A DNA stretch of 64,000 nt. It comes from Cytidiella melzeri (taxonomy: Eukaryota > Basidiomycota > Agaricomycetes > Polyporales > Irpicaceae). The notes under the pieces are model-generated. The model did no database searches. It was given only the letters and a program-made list of their open reading frames with translations, and had not been told where the DNA came from. Location: assembly GCA_022592445.1 (NCBI GenBank), contig JABYQR010000002.1:186001-250000 (forward strand), in the 5' to 3' direction. Positions 1 to 11,606 of the stretch are shown here, in pieces; the stretch's first letter is position 1, and each line of letters begins with the position of its first letter. Position numbers and translations under genes: made by a program.

Positions 1-1133
1 CATGCGCGAAGCAGTCATGGAATCATCGAGGTGCGTAAAAGGGTTTTCTCGGAATTTGACTTTCCACCAATGTGTTGATGATGAATACAGTCCTATGAGA
101 ATTCTACGTACGTTTCCGCCATTACAAGCACAAAACGTGATTGGCATTGCCGTCACCCTCGTACGCGACCTCCCGACCGATCTGTACGACGAACTCGTGC
201 GACATCCGTTCGAGGTGTCGCATTGATGCAACCTTCCGCTCAATAATGTCTCTGCACAATCTGTTTGGTTCAAGCTTTCGTGTCACCTGTCGTCTTTGTC
301 GTTCGTCTCCCGGCTTTCCATTGTTGTGCACCCGTCGTTCTCGTTCATCGTCTGCATTCCTGGACTCGCAAACGCGTTTCATCACGATCCGCTACCTATC
401 TCATTATGTATCGCCCCCGTCACGTCCGCCCGTTGTTTTACAACTGTAGCATGGAGATATTGTAGAATTATCCGCATGTCACGGTAGTACATGGAAGATG
501 GTTACTTGATTAATGACACAAGGACATCTATTCTACAAATGATGTCAAACGTTGTTGGTGTGAGTGTGGAAATGCGATGGGGGAACGAACTGCGAGGTAT
601 GCAACGCAATATAGCGAACACGAGGGACAGGTGCACGATGCGAAAGGAAAACAATGACGGCATGCGGTTAAGAATCAACATGAACGAGGATGAATGAATG
701 CAAAGGGTCCTTTGAGAATAATAAAGAGTCACGATTGGGAACTCTCATATCCACATGTAAGAACACAAGATGGGATGTGTGCGGCCACATCCCCCCGCTA
801 CCAGTGTACGACGCACAACTGCGAGAACACGCCAAGTGATTTACAGTGGGGCTGTGCCTGTGGTAAGAAATGCATGCCGATGCACCGCAACGACCCATAA
901 TTCTTCGCCACTTGACCAGGAAACGGCGTGACTGCGACATAATCGAAGTAGCCGACATATCCATGATACCGCGGCGAGCTGCGGTGGGAGAGGATACGCA
1001 ACATATTTACAAAGGCCGAACTGCAACAACATGGCGTTTAGTGATCGGGCGATAGACATCACTGCGGCGTGGTGTTACGTACGGGAGGCCTGGAGGAAGA
1101 GAAGAGCACAAGTCTTCTCCGCTCAGTGTGCGC
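1..1133. other. No gene recognised
   Basis: About 1.1 kb in which several short open frames overlap on both strands. None has a recognisable domain, a convincing ATG context or a splice pattern. It is probably intergenic or untranslated sequence between a gene left of the window and the minus-strand gene ending at 1134. Confidence 0.5.
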
Positions 1134-1870
1134 TCATCTGTAACTCCCAGAGGAAGCGACAGGCGCGGCGTGGGATACCGCTGTGGATCGTCGCATAGTG
1201 TGTGCGGTGCTCGTCGGCCAGCGAGCAGAGCAGGCTTGCAGCACACGACGCTTCATGGCTGCGGGCTCCTCTGTAGCAGAATCCGCAGCTTCGTCTTCGT
1301 CTTCTGCGCGTTTCCGCTTATGCGGCCGGGAGACGTAGGGAGGATGAGAAAGGTCTTCGTCATCGTCAGGGAGATCAAATTGTAGAAAGGTGGGCGAATG
1401 GTACGGAAGCGGTTTCGGTGCGAGTAATGGAGCGTTGCACACGACATGCACGAATTGAGGATCTGGTGATGGTTTCGGTGATGCGTCCGTGTCTGACATG
1501 ACGGAAGGCGAGGAAACTGTGAAAGAACGGATGAGTTATGCGACGCTGACTGGGCTTTTGTGCACTTACTCGCTGCACACCGGGTGTTGTGTATAGCAGC
1601 GAGCGGGGGTATCGCATATTGCTGTAATGGCAGCTGGACTGGTGGACAGGGATATGCAGGAGCGCTGAATGCCATGCTTGGAAATGCGGCCACGCTCATT
1701 ACGGGGTAAAGGTCCCTAGGGGAAGCCCACCATGTCGCTGCGTCGGGATGACTGTGAGCTTGCCGTGACATGTCTTGTGCAGTATGATGAGGGGTGAAGG
1801 TATGTGCTCCGAACCTATAGGCAGGGCCACAGAGGAAGTTTGTGTGGGACATTGCTGCTGGGAGAGCCAT
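1134..1870 (-). CDS. Hypothetical protein with a basic nuclear-type motif
   Basis: A two-exon model fits. Exon 1 is 1570-1870, starting at the ATG at 1870. A 53-nt intron (1517-1569, gtaagt...cag) follows, and exon 2 is 1134-1516; the phases join without a stop. The product is about 228 residues. The N-terminal half is rich in Ala, Pro, His and Tyr. The centre has the acidic stretch LQFDLPDDDEDLSHPP followed by the basic RPHKRKRAEDEDE, which looks like a nuclear localisation signal. I recognise no domain. Regular intron borders and the biased composition argue for a real gene, perhaps a nuclear or regulatory protein, but the function is unknown. Confidence 0.55.
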
Positions 1871-2823
1871 TGGGGAGAGGCGGGGAGGAGAAGATTGTGG
1901 CTTGGGAGAGCCTCTCGCAGAGTTATATATGTGTGGCTAGGACATGGATCGGATAAGCGAGGTGGCGGGCGCCCTGGCTACTGTCGGATGGTTGGCAGCA
2001 ATTAGACAGAAGCGAGGGGGGGCGGCTATTAGACCGGCAAAGGGATGCAGAAATGAATTTGCGAGATGGGTGATTCAACGGAGAATAACCACAAGTCTTT
2101 CTCATGAGACATATGAATCTGACCTGTGTCAGATGAGGCGCAGCCACAGATACAGTCTGCGCGTACTCTCACCTCATGGATGACCACATACCGGTAGCCA
2201 AGCACAGGGCCCGAGAATATGTACGACTCCCATCTCGCACTGACATCGCAGGTTCGTCGCAGGCCACCACCACCACCACCACCACCTCTATCTGTGTACC
2301 GATGGCTCTCACCAGCCGGCTCTTCGCCGAGAATGCACTCCAAACCGACAACTTTCCTGCTGTGGTGCACTGATTCAGCCGGCCTGCTTCAGTACGACAG
2401 ATGGTTGCAGTGGTTTGAGCACCGTTGTGTGTCACAATCATATCAAACCCAGCGTCGGTGATGGTAGGTTGAGATGAGGCCGCTGCGCCCGCCCGCCTCA
2501 AAGCGCTAATAACAGCGCTAGTGGCGATCAAATCCATATTTCATTTCGCACCGCTACTGAGCTCTGCTGTTGGCCACCATCTTCAAGCTCCTCACAGGCC
2601 CAAACAGTCTCACACATATAGCAGATACACGGTCTTACTGCCGTCTATTGCTTCCACAGCTTCGTCAATTATATCCCACCTGCGCACCACGCAGCACCTC
2701 GTCCCGTGCCCTGGGCTAACTACCGGTCAGAGTAAAGATATCCACACCCCACCCCTGCTAAGAACAGCCCACTGACTTGGTCCTCGCTCTTCCCCTGACA
2801 GAATTAGCCATATCAAAAAAACT
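1871..2823. other. Intergenic; one doubtful minus-strand frame
   Basis: A minus-strand open frame (2169-2537) starts with MDLIATSAVISALRRAGAAA and runs through the CCA/GGT microsatellite, where it reads as poly-Val. It has no recognisable domain and no clear splice partner, so I do not call it a gene. The rest is presumed promoter DNA for the flanking divergent genes. Confidence 0.4.
2264..2286. repeat. (CCA)n microsatellite
   Basis: An uninterrupted CCA trinucleotide run of about 7.5 units. Confidence 0.9.
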
Positions 2824-3375
2824 ATGCTTAGGACCATCACGCTCAGATTCCAACCGGCAAGCCGATCGCGCTGGTATTCCCAAGACAAGTTGGCCGCAGC
2901 GGCGACACCCATCGCCACAGCTGTGCGATATCCATACTTCATCCCGCGCAATACACAAGGCTCCATCCCCGTGTACACCGATTATCGCAATCACAACAAA
3001 GTCTTGACTCTGATTCGTAACGTCCAAGGCAACGTTGATGTACGTTCCACGTTTCAACAACAAAACTCTTGTCATCCCCTGATGGGAGGGTACCGCCGCC
3101 CCACACCCTCTCAACCGCCCAACACCATTATCACCCGCGTTAAATAGTTGTTATATTGCTGTTATAGCCTCTGACCATGAGTGCTGATGCGTTTTGGCCT
3201 CCTGTTTCATCCCCACTAGGCTCTCGTCGCTGATCTGACAAAATCCCTCGTCGAACCCGGGTCTCCCGAAGCCGCACGACTCAAAGTGACAGTCTCCCGA
3301 GGACGCCATATCGCCCTTCAGGGAGGCAACTGGAAACGCCAAGTTATGAAGTGGCTCGAGTCCAAAGGATTCTAA
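2824..3375 (+). CDS. IMG2: Mitochondrial large-subunit ribosomal protein mL49 (IMG2)
   Basis: Structural protein of the mitochondrial large ribosomal subunit. Exon 1 (2824-3039) starts at an ATG and encodes a basic, Ser/Arg-rich leader typical of matrix import (RFQPASRSRWYSQ). It then gives the family core YFIPRNTQGSIPVYTDYRNH and VLTLIRNVQGNVD. A 180-nt intron (gtacgt...ctag, 3040-3219) follows, long for this window. Exon 2 (3220-3375) carries the conserved C-terminal fold, including EAARLKVTVSRGRH and LQGGNWKRQVMKWLESKGF, and ends at TAA. Both exons are multiples of three, giving 123 residues, which suits the fungal IMG2 family. The match to the family is strong in both exons. Confidence 0.9.
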
Positions 3376-3750
3376 CCGATAGTCTGTAGCACTTCTTCGA
3401 CTCCTGCCGCAGCTAAGAAGTTCGGCTGCACACAGCATCTATCCTTAGCAGTGACGCATGTTGCGATACATAATAACATACCATTCACCTGACGATGTCA
3501 GTCGGATATTGCAAACACCCGTGGCCCTCGCTCATGAGAAATATCCAAAGTTGCGGCACACACAACGTTCTACAAGCACTCGAGCGCTGAAACGCAGAGT
3601 CGCACATGCGACGACGCTGATCACGATCGAACAAGGCACGTACAACACACGCAAAAGAAAACTGCCGTTCTCTAGCTCAATGAACCACGACCTTAATCTA
3701 CACCGGTGGGGAACGATTACGCAAGTCTTCCCCGCTGTGGCCTTTGATCT
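3376..3750. other. Short intergenic between convergent genes
   Basis: 375 bp between the stop of the mL49 gene (+) and the stop of the galactanase gene (-). It presumably holds both 3' UTRs. A plus-strand frame crosses it (from 3458) but overlaps the galactanase terminal exon and has no family features. Confidence 0.6.
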
Positions 3751-6091
3751 TCAGTACACAATAATCTTGTCAAGGTCCGCGGCGTAGTCTAGGAGAGGGA
3801 AGAGAAAAGCCAGCGGTCAGCATCTTGTCCCGCATGACAGGGGGGCAGCAAGAGATAAGCCAACAAAGCCCGAGAATTCTTCTACTCACTACTCTGTCCG
3901 GCTCCGAACGTGATCGAATTCGCGCCATTGTTCAGGTTCACCTTGACAGGCACGCTGATGACAACCTGACCTCCTCCAGAGTCAGGCTGGTCGACCAAAA
4001 CTGACGGTCCTCCGTTCACGCTATCAATTTAGCAGTATAGAATTGTGAGACTTTATAACAATTATCCGAGATGCCGACCGCGACTGACCTGACAGTGACG
4101 TTCCTGTACGTAGAGTCACCGTTTGCGAAATACAGAGCGATCCAGTGCGATCCGCCAGTACCGTGAACGTTGTTGAGAGTGACAGAGCCACCATGCCCTA
4201 CCCAGCGCAGCAACTCAGCTCCAGATACCAGAGTCAAAATTCTGGATGCCATACCGAGATATCCTACTGCAGTGTTTCCTGAAAAGCCCGAGCCAGTAAG
4301 CAGCGTGGCAGTACCGCCAATAGTGCCACTCTCTGCCTCGTATGTCGTGCCTTGCGCGACAGTGTACGTTCCTGAGACAACATCACGTCAGCCGCTGACA
4401 AACGTATTGCATTAGAAAAAAAAATCCCCAAAATATGTCTGACCAGCTGATAGGTTCACAGTCCAAACATCCGCGTGCACAATCTGCGGCGAACCGCTGG
4501 AGAAATCGAGGGGGTACCAGATGTACCGACTGCTGCCAAGAACGTCAGACCTCCACCTGTCGCCCATGTAAATCGCATTGCTGCCTAGGGGGAGATCAAA
4601 CGCGTTCTGCGAGTACCAGGTGCGTGTCGCAGCAGGAGCGATGTCTTGCTGAGCTGACCACGGACCGGACAAAGACTGTATGAGACATGTAAGTCATTTT
4701 GCCCGACAAGTCAGATACAGATGCTTACCGATGCTGAGAAGAACTTGTCGGCGTTCGGGGCCCATCCGCTCGTATGAGATGCGATGAGGAAATATACCTG
4801 GGGTATCAATAGAGATGTTCAGCCTCTCGCCGTTCAACCATCGCTGACAGATTGTGAAATATGCGTACGCCGTTACGCTTGACAATCCCAGGTGCTTCGA
4901 GGGTGGCACCTGTGTGGAACCGGAAGGAGACATGTGAGCACACCAAGTACGCCTAGCCCCGATATCGAGCGCGGGAATCAAGTGCGAAATGGTCCTACAT
5001 ACGTACCGCTCAAAACGCTAGCCTCTGTAGTGACATTGTAATAGTTGGTATCGAGTTTCGTAATCTTGAAGTTTTGGTTGTTATCGGACGCGTAGAGTAG
5101 GTAGGCCGTTTGTGCGGCTGAGTCAGTAAGACAGAGACAGAATGACAGATGTCATAGCATGATGCCAATATTAGACCCGGGCTAGCTTGGAAGGAACTGA
5201 CGGGAGCACGTACAATCATCTGTATTGCACGCATCCGGGCACGGAACGTCAATTCATCGGCAAAAGACAGATGAGGCATACAGAATGTCTCTGACTGACC
5301 GTCCTGAAACAATCCCTCATCTCGCGAATCCGCGCCCAGAGGTTTGAAGCTTCCTTTGTATGCGTACGGACCGCAAGGAGTTTTGGCGGTCGCGACACCG
5401 ACCATGGCAGCTCCGTAGCTGGTTCATAACAACAAGTGAGCACAAGGTAAACGTGAATGAATGCAAGCTGGGTACTGACTCTGAGGTATCAGAATGGAAC
5501 CACATGACATATTCTTGGTTCTGTGACGTTACGTCGTTAGCAGACAGTGTAACCAGGCTCGGGCTGTGGGGTCGCAATCATCATTCACCTTCTGGTTGAA
5601 CAAGACTTGACACGGGTGTGAATGTCAGAGTCAGGATCGATTTCAGGAGAAACGCTTTGTGCATCACCTTTAGGCCTCTCGACGACGTCCGAGGAGGAGA
5701 TCATGGTGTTTGCTACCGGGCTCAGCGCATTACTCTGACGAGTCCAATTGACCAAATCGGTCGACTGTGAGAGGCTCGTTATGAGAATCTTTAGAGTGTG
5801 CGATTCAGAGTCATGACAGACCGTGTAACATGAGACAGCATGGAACAATGTGCTGTTCAATGTCTTGTCCTCGCCGAACCAGTAAAAGGTACTTCCGACC
5901 TAGTAGTCGACCTCAGCGCTATCCATGGAAAGATGGATAGAAACGCGCACCTTGAGAATCCCTGCTCCGTGAGCCTGGATAAGATTTCCGCTTGTATCCG
6001 TCCAAGCGGCACCTGAGACGATTTGTGTCTCGGCACGAACTGCAGCGAACAGGGACAAGAGAGCAGGAACGACCTTGAGCAACGACAGCAT
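3751..6091 (-). CDS. Secreted exo-beta-1,3-galactanase, GH43 (subfamily 24 type) + CBM35
   Basis: Predicted to release galactose from beta-1,3-galactan main chains of plant arabinogalactan proteins. The ATG at 6091 gives a signal peptide (MLSLLKVVPALLSLFAAVRA). The GH43 five-blade propeller follows: GSTFYWFGEDK, the ERPKV glutamate strand, the TLEAPGIVKRNG block with the likely general-acid Glu, SHTSGWAPNADKFF, and TWYSQNAFDL. A C-terminal CBM35 ends in the typical ADLDKIIVY from a small last exon (3751-3788) behind a 100-nt intron (3789-3888). The order signal-GH43-CBM35 matches the Phanerochaete enzyme Pc1,3Gal43A, where a Gln replaces the usual catalytic Asp base. The Gln in YSQNAF may be that residue (inference). 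There are many short introns. It is divergent from PDX1. Confidence 0.88.
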
Positions 6092-6775
6092 AGCGCAGAT
6101 GAGAGGTAGTCAACCGAGTTTCCTGCTCCCCTCCTCTAGGCTAAATACCGACAGAACCACTGTTCGCGAAGGTGTGTCTTTCCATAGCTCAGCCGACCCA
6201 TTCATAGTCCAGTGTCGTGATGCGTCACGATACAACAGTGAGGGAGATGGGAAGACGGAGTGTGGAGGCACGGCGGACCGTTGTGTTGACTGCGCGTGCT
6301 GCTCACAAAGTCATGATCCGACAAGTAACCGTGGTGAAGGAGAGGCTTGGGGCAACGAACGCACCCTTCGTATAATGGGCTCTTTCGCGCGGTCAGTCGA
6401 AGGCACCACTGTGGTCACCGGACGATGTCCACGTTGGTCCGACTCGTGCTGAGAGCAACAATGACTGTTGCGTGGTATACTTCAAGCAATGTGTAAAGGC
6501 GACTCGGGTGTGTTGATTCTAGTTAGTCCAACAAAAGTGTGAGTACTTGCGAGTGTGGCCACCAAACTTTTGTCACAATGAGCAATGTCACTCACTGTTA
6601 CTTGAGTGTCACGCAGTGTGTGCCCTGAGGCCTGAGGATCTGCATCGATATGATGGGATCAAATCTAGTCAATATCGTCAAGATCATCATCGGCTTTCCG
6701 CGTGCGCTTGTTTTAGCCTGAAGCCACGAAAAAAATAATCGGATTTCGTCACAGCCCTTTCGTCTGTTGACAGTC
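6092..6775. promoter_or_regulatory. Divergent promoter region, galactanase / PDX1
   Basis: 684 bp separate the two divergent ATGs. No further gene is supported. I could not identify a convincing TATA box or carbon-catabolite site cluster by eye. Confidence 0.4.
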
Positions 6776-8441
6776 ATGGCAACTCCAGCACAGACCCCCA
6801 ACGGCAGCGGCTCACCTCTTCCCACCGTCCCTCACGGCGTTGGTACCACCGGAACCCCAGTCATGGCGCCATCCAGACAGGCTCATTCAAAGGACGGAGT
6901 GTCCAATAGCAGCTTGGGTACATTCGGTGTAAGTAACGAAACCCAAACATGAAAATCTCGTTGTGTCTGACATCTGCACAGGTCAAGTCTGGGCTTGCAC
7001 AAATGTTGAAGGTGCGATAATATAGCGTCTATGCAGGAGGTGATCAGATAGTTGACGAGTCGTCAGGGCGGTGTGATCATGGATGTAGTGAATGCAGAGC
7101 AGGTCAATCACACGCTCGTTCACCCACGCAACTCAAACTGACTATTGTCTGCAGGCCCGTATAGCAGAGGAGGCAGGCGTATGTCATCTTCACTTCATCG
7201 CTACAAGTCAGTATCTTATGGCTACTCGTCAGGCGTGCGCCGTCATGGCTTTGGAGCGGGTACCCGCGGATATCCGCAAAAATGGAGGTGTCGCTCGTAT
7301 GGTACGTGGGCTCGTTGCAGGATACTTTTCTATGCGTGGCGTCATTGTCTCCCCTTAGAGCGACCCGAACATGATCAAAGAGATTGTGGAAGCGGTGACG
7401 ATCCCTGTCATGGCAAAGGTTAGGATAGGCCACTTTGTTGAAGCACAGGTACGTCAGATTTACCGAGCTGTATCTCGACTGCTGACACGTTTTTGCAGAT
7501 CCTGCAAGCGATCAGTATCGACTACATTGATGAATCCGAGGTTCTTACTCCCGCAGATGAAGAGTACCACATCAACAAGCACGCCTTCAAGGTTCCGTTC
7601 GTTTGTGGCGCCAGAAACCTAGGCGAAGCTCTTCGTCGTATATCGGAAGGCGCCGCGTTTATTCGTACAAAGGGCGAAGCTGGCACAGGCAATGTCGTCG
7701 AGGCTGTCAGGCACCAGAGGGCAATGATGAGCGAGATCAGGAAGTCCAGCGTAATGACCGAGGAGGAGCTATACGCGTATGCGAAGGAAATTCAAGCACC
7801 GTTTCATCTCCTCAAAGAGACCGCACGACTGAAGAGGTTGCCTGTGGTCAACTTTGCAGCTGGCGGTATCGCAACTCCAGGTATGCTCTGTACATCGTCA
7901 GTCCTGAGTCACACGGCTTATCGGGTTCCTAATAGCGGACGCTGCGTTGATGATGCAGCTTGGCTGCGACGGAGGTATGACTTGTCTTACGCCGCTTTGC
8001 ACCAAAATCGCTGACGTTGCTTTCCAGTTTTTGTAGGCTCTGGTATCTTCCACGTACGTTCGGGTTCTGGATTCGACGCTGCTCTACTCAATTTCTTCTC
8101 TCTTGCAGTCTGGAGACCCTGCTAAGAGGGCACGAGCCATCGTTCAATCTGTACGTGTTCTACATCCTGTTGATTTCGTCCAGTTTATCCACGTCGACAT
8201 GTAATCAGGTTACACATTACAACAACGCCAAACTCCTGGCAGAGGTACGCGAATTTCGGTAGCATTGTTATCTGTCAAAGTGTCCTAACTGCTGAGTACC
8301 TAGGTGTCAGAAAACCTAGGAGAGGCGATGGTTGGCCTCACCATGTAAGCGTTCAATCATTGGCACTACATTGCTGTTGTTAATATGTTTATTAGCACCG
8401 ACGATATCAAGGGTGGACGTCTCGCTTCAAGAGGGTGGTAA
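6776..8441 (+). CDS. PDX1: Pyridoxal 5'-phosphate synthase lyase subunit PDX1/SNZ
   Basis: Makes pyridoxal 5'-phosphate from ribose 5-phosphate (or ribulose 5-phosphate), glyceraldehyde 3-phosphate and ammonia, the ammonia normally coming from the PDX2/SNO glutaminase. It assembles as a TIM-barrel dodecamer in the cytosol. The start is the ATG at 6776, because the reading frame upstream begins only with TTG. Visible motifs in order are [24 protein letters not shown] (active-site Asp); [36 protein letters not shown] (Schiff-base Lys); the second Lys in [11 protein letters not shown] with its phosphate loop; [27 protein letters not shown]; and a C-terminal [10 protein letters not shown]. At least eight introns split it, with very short exons near the 5' end. 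The family fit is complete. Confidence 0.95.
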
Positions 8442-9377
8442 TATTGCGCACAAGATGCCAAATTGTAGTATGTACCATGTAGATAAGACGTAATGTCTTA
8501 AGAGAGAAGACGGACGTTAGCGTATACTTTCGCTACACGGCTGGAACAAGTATGTAACACGTAACTACGTCATCGCCGCGCCTTTTGATCCGCCTTGCCG
8601 GAGCTGTACGAAACTCTCAATTGAATATGACGACCTCTTTGTCAACGCCATTCACAGTTCACGAACGCGCATATTAGTCCGCCTTGAAAGGTGCATGACT
8701 CTTGTCAACAAGCTCCTCTGCAGAGTAAACTCATCCGCAAACGAAACAACCGTGTCGCAAGAGATGGCCTTAGAAAAGCCGGAGAAGGTGCTCACAAAGT
8801 TCATCGCAGTGCGTACAAAAATTCAATTCGAGCCTAGCCTTCGTACGGCTGAACTGGAACGACGTAACTCGCTAATGTCTGTAATTTTTTTTTCGTTGCG
8901 TCTGTTCAGGAGGACCCAAACTCTAAATACACGTTTGATAGCGAGCGAGGTGCTCCAAAGTCTGAGCTGTGTAGGGAAGGAGACAAGTTGAGTCGCAAGT
9001 GTATCACGGTACGTAGTGTGTATCACGGCGCATGCCTGTGCACGTTATTGCCAGGAACGAAACACTTGGATGTTCACGTTGTCGTTCGTGCACAGATGCA
9101 AATGCATTCAACACGGCTTTTTCAAGCTATGCAGGTGTGTAGGCAGTAAGCTGCCTTGCTCGTCGCCTTTTTTTTTGGCACTCACACCCACGATGCCCCG
9201 CACCAAACAGGACCAGGGATTTTTTTGTGCACTACCACAAGACCCAGCGCAGACGTATATTGGTTGCGAACGTATTCCGAGATGAATTGTCCACGCAAAT
9301 CTAACTGCTTATGAACAATTGAGTCTACGAAGACGCCGTCGGATGCTACAATCCAATTCCTACGTAGTGCGTACTGC
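8442..9377. other. Convergent intergenic region, no gene seen
   Basis: 936 bp between the 3' ends of PDX1 (+) and the RS-domain gene (-). It contains short T-runs (near 8885 and 9170) and short open frames with no family features. It is presumably 3' UTR and spacer. Confidence 0.6.
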
Positions 9378-11402
9378 TCAACGGGGTGCCTCACCGTATA
9401 GAGGTGGGAACAGGTTGGACGATGCGTCCCAGCGAACGTCAACCATGGAAGGTGGTTCGAGGCTGTCCGCAATAGACGGTTTGCTATGGTCATATTCTAT
9501 CCCGAGACGACCCTCCATCGCAAGCTCCAACTGAGCCTCCGCGATCTTCCTTCTTATCTCAGCCGCCTTGACATCCAAAACCACAGTTTTCAGGTCAAGC
9601 AGCGCTTGATTTGACTCGCACCACAATTTGTCTCGTTCAGACTCGAGATGAGCGCGGCGTTGGAACAGCGGGTCGACCTGAAAGACACCGCTGCATCAGA
9701 TATGCTTGGACAAGGCGGAAAGACACGGAACAGACTGACCTTGCCGTTCACTTGTTTGAAGAAGTATTCGACGTCAGTGCTTGGATGGTGGTGCCAAGCA
9801 TCGGAGGCAGAAATGTCAAATTTCTTCAGATCTTCGTCCTCTTCGCCGGTATCAAGAATAGCCTTCGCAATATCCCCCATGTCCTTAGGACTGGGCTCCA
9901 AGAACAAGTCTATCGACATCGGGGTGTATTGTGCCGCCAGGTCCTGCATAGCTTGGTAAACGGGATCCCGTTGAATCTCGAGTAGCTTCTGTGATTCCGT
10001 CTGCGTGGGCACGGCTATCGAAGTCCCGCCAGAGATATGCTGCCAATAACTGTCTGGGAGCAGAATGCCTTGCTTCTCGACCAGCGAAATTCCGTCCTTG
10101 TCCAGCTGTGTCGCGTCCTTGGGTTTCCAGAGAGGCTCTTCTGTAGATGTAGAGACGACAGCTGGAATGGATGGTTTGGGCTTCACTTCGACCTTCTCAA
10201 CTAAGTCTACTGTTGGTCTTTCCGGTGCCTTCTCCATGTTTTTCTGCGTCTCTGGTTTGCTTTCCTCCACAACGCCGCGCGCTGTAGACTCTGCGTTAAC
10301 TGCAGGTTTGACGAGAGTCTCGGGTTTCACGTGAACCTGTTCAGGCTGTTTGAGAAGCTCTCGGACAAAGTTTTTGTCCACCTGAGTCTTAGCTTCACTA
10401 GGCGGCGTAGGTGGTATTGGCGAGCGTCCACGACTGTCTATTCGTCTCCTATCAGAGCTTCTTGAACGATCCCGTCGGCGAACGGGAGAACGGCTCCTGC
10501 TGTACACTCTTCTCGGAGAGCGAGCAGAGCGCGAAGGACTGGTCCGTACCGGGCTGTGAGTTCGACTGCGTGATCTGCGCCGCGAAGATCCACGGTCATC
10601 CGTACGAGTCGAGTACCGTTCGTCTTCTCTGTCTCGATAACGAGGGTTTGGATGTACCGAGGGTCTGGACTTGGTCGGAGAGACCGAACGGGTGCTGACG
10701 CGTGGAGAGCGGCTGTATTGCTCTGGAGAACGCGCATGGCGACGTGGAGGCGGTGAGCGAGGTCTTGAAGGGGGTGGTGAGGGTCCTGGTCTTCGGGCTA
10801 GACGAGTCGCTGGGATATAGGACGATCGGTGGATTGATTACTACCAGTACGGTAGATAACTCACTGTATGGTGGAGGAGGAGGCGTGGCAGACAGTCGAA
10901 GCAATGCCCAATCTCGCGCAGATTCAGGTGGGCCTGGCCTCCTAGCCAACCTTCTGCCATGATCATCCCCTCTACTCCCAGCTCGTGGGTCGTCGTCGCG
11001 CCTGGCTCGAGTATCCAAAAGAGGGCGTGGATCGTCTCTTCGGTCCTCGCGGTAGCGGGGACGGTATTCAAAGATTGGAAACAGAGGATAGTCTCTTTCT
11101 CTCCTTTCTCTGTCATAATGCGCCGCTCGGTACTTGTCGTCTTCTCGTCTGTCGTACCGCGAATGTGGTGTGTATGGATCGCGACTCATGTAAGGATCTG
11201 GCGGCCCAAGGTACGCATCAGATTGGCGGTCACGGTCAGATGAATATCGTGACCGTGGTGGCGGGGAGCGAGGAGGATAGACTTCTCGTTCGCGAGGAGA
11301 ATATGCATTGTCAGGTAATGGCCTGGCGTGCGGGTCCTTCCGTGAGTCAAATTTCGGAGGCGGAGGATATGAGTAGGCAGGCCTTGGAGGAAGGTGAGAC
11401 AT
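9378..11402 (-). CDS. RS-domain (Arg/Ser-rich) protein, probable splicing-associated factor
   Basis: The three-exon model is 10865-11402, 9740-10809 and 9378-9677, with introns of 55 and 62 nt. The lengths sum to 636 codons in frame. The ATG at 11402 opens MSHLPPRPAYSYPPPPKF. Residues about 1-180 are rich in Arg, Asp, Tyr and Pro with RD/RE dipeptides. The start of exon 2 is a dense RS region (ARSPEQYSRSPRVSTRSVSP, then RSPVRRRDRSRSSDRR). After that come a Glu/Lys/Pro-rich linker, a region with EPLWKPKDATQLDKDG and DSYWQHISGG, and a C-terminal predicted coiled coil rich in Glu, Leu and Lys. RS domains mark pre-mRNA splicing proteins. No RRM is visible, so the exact role is unknown. It is divergent from cyclin L, ATG to ATG about 205 bp. 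Confidence 0.75.
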
Positions 11403-11606
11403 TGTGAGCAATTAGGCCGGAGGAGGTGGTGGTGGTTGGTGTTGAAGAAAGAAATAGCAATTTATCGCCCAAGCGCGAGGTGAGCGCGTCTCACGCTCTT
11501 TCTTCTGTGCCGCCATCTCGTCCCGTCGTTGAACAACCAAGCCGCCAGCGACCATTCTTTAAGGCCATCGCTTTGACAACTGAACGGAGGCCACCAGACA
11601 AGCACC
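11403..11606. promoter_or_regulatory. Bidirectional promoter, RS protein / cyclin L
   Basis: 204 bp between two divergent start codons must hold both 5' UTRs and promoters. It is CT- and G-rich without an evident TATA box. Confidence 0.5.

Noticed and set aside
3458..3787. A plus-strand frame of 109 codons
   Set aside because: It overlaps the terminal exon of the galactanase on the other strand, which encodes the conserved CBM35 end, and has no family features.
6092..6775. A small gene between the galactanase and PDX1
   Set aside because: The 125-codon plus-strand frame (6075-6452) overlaps the galactanase signal-peptide exon and lacks any family feature.
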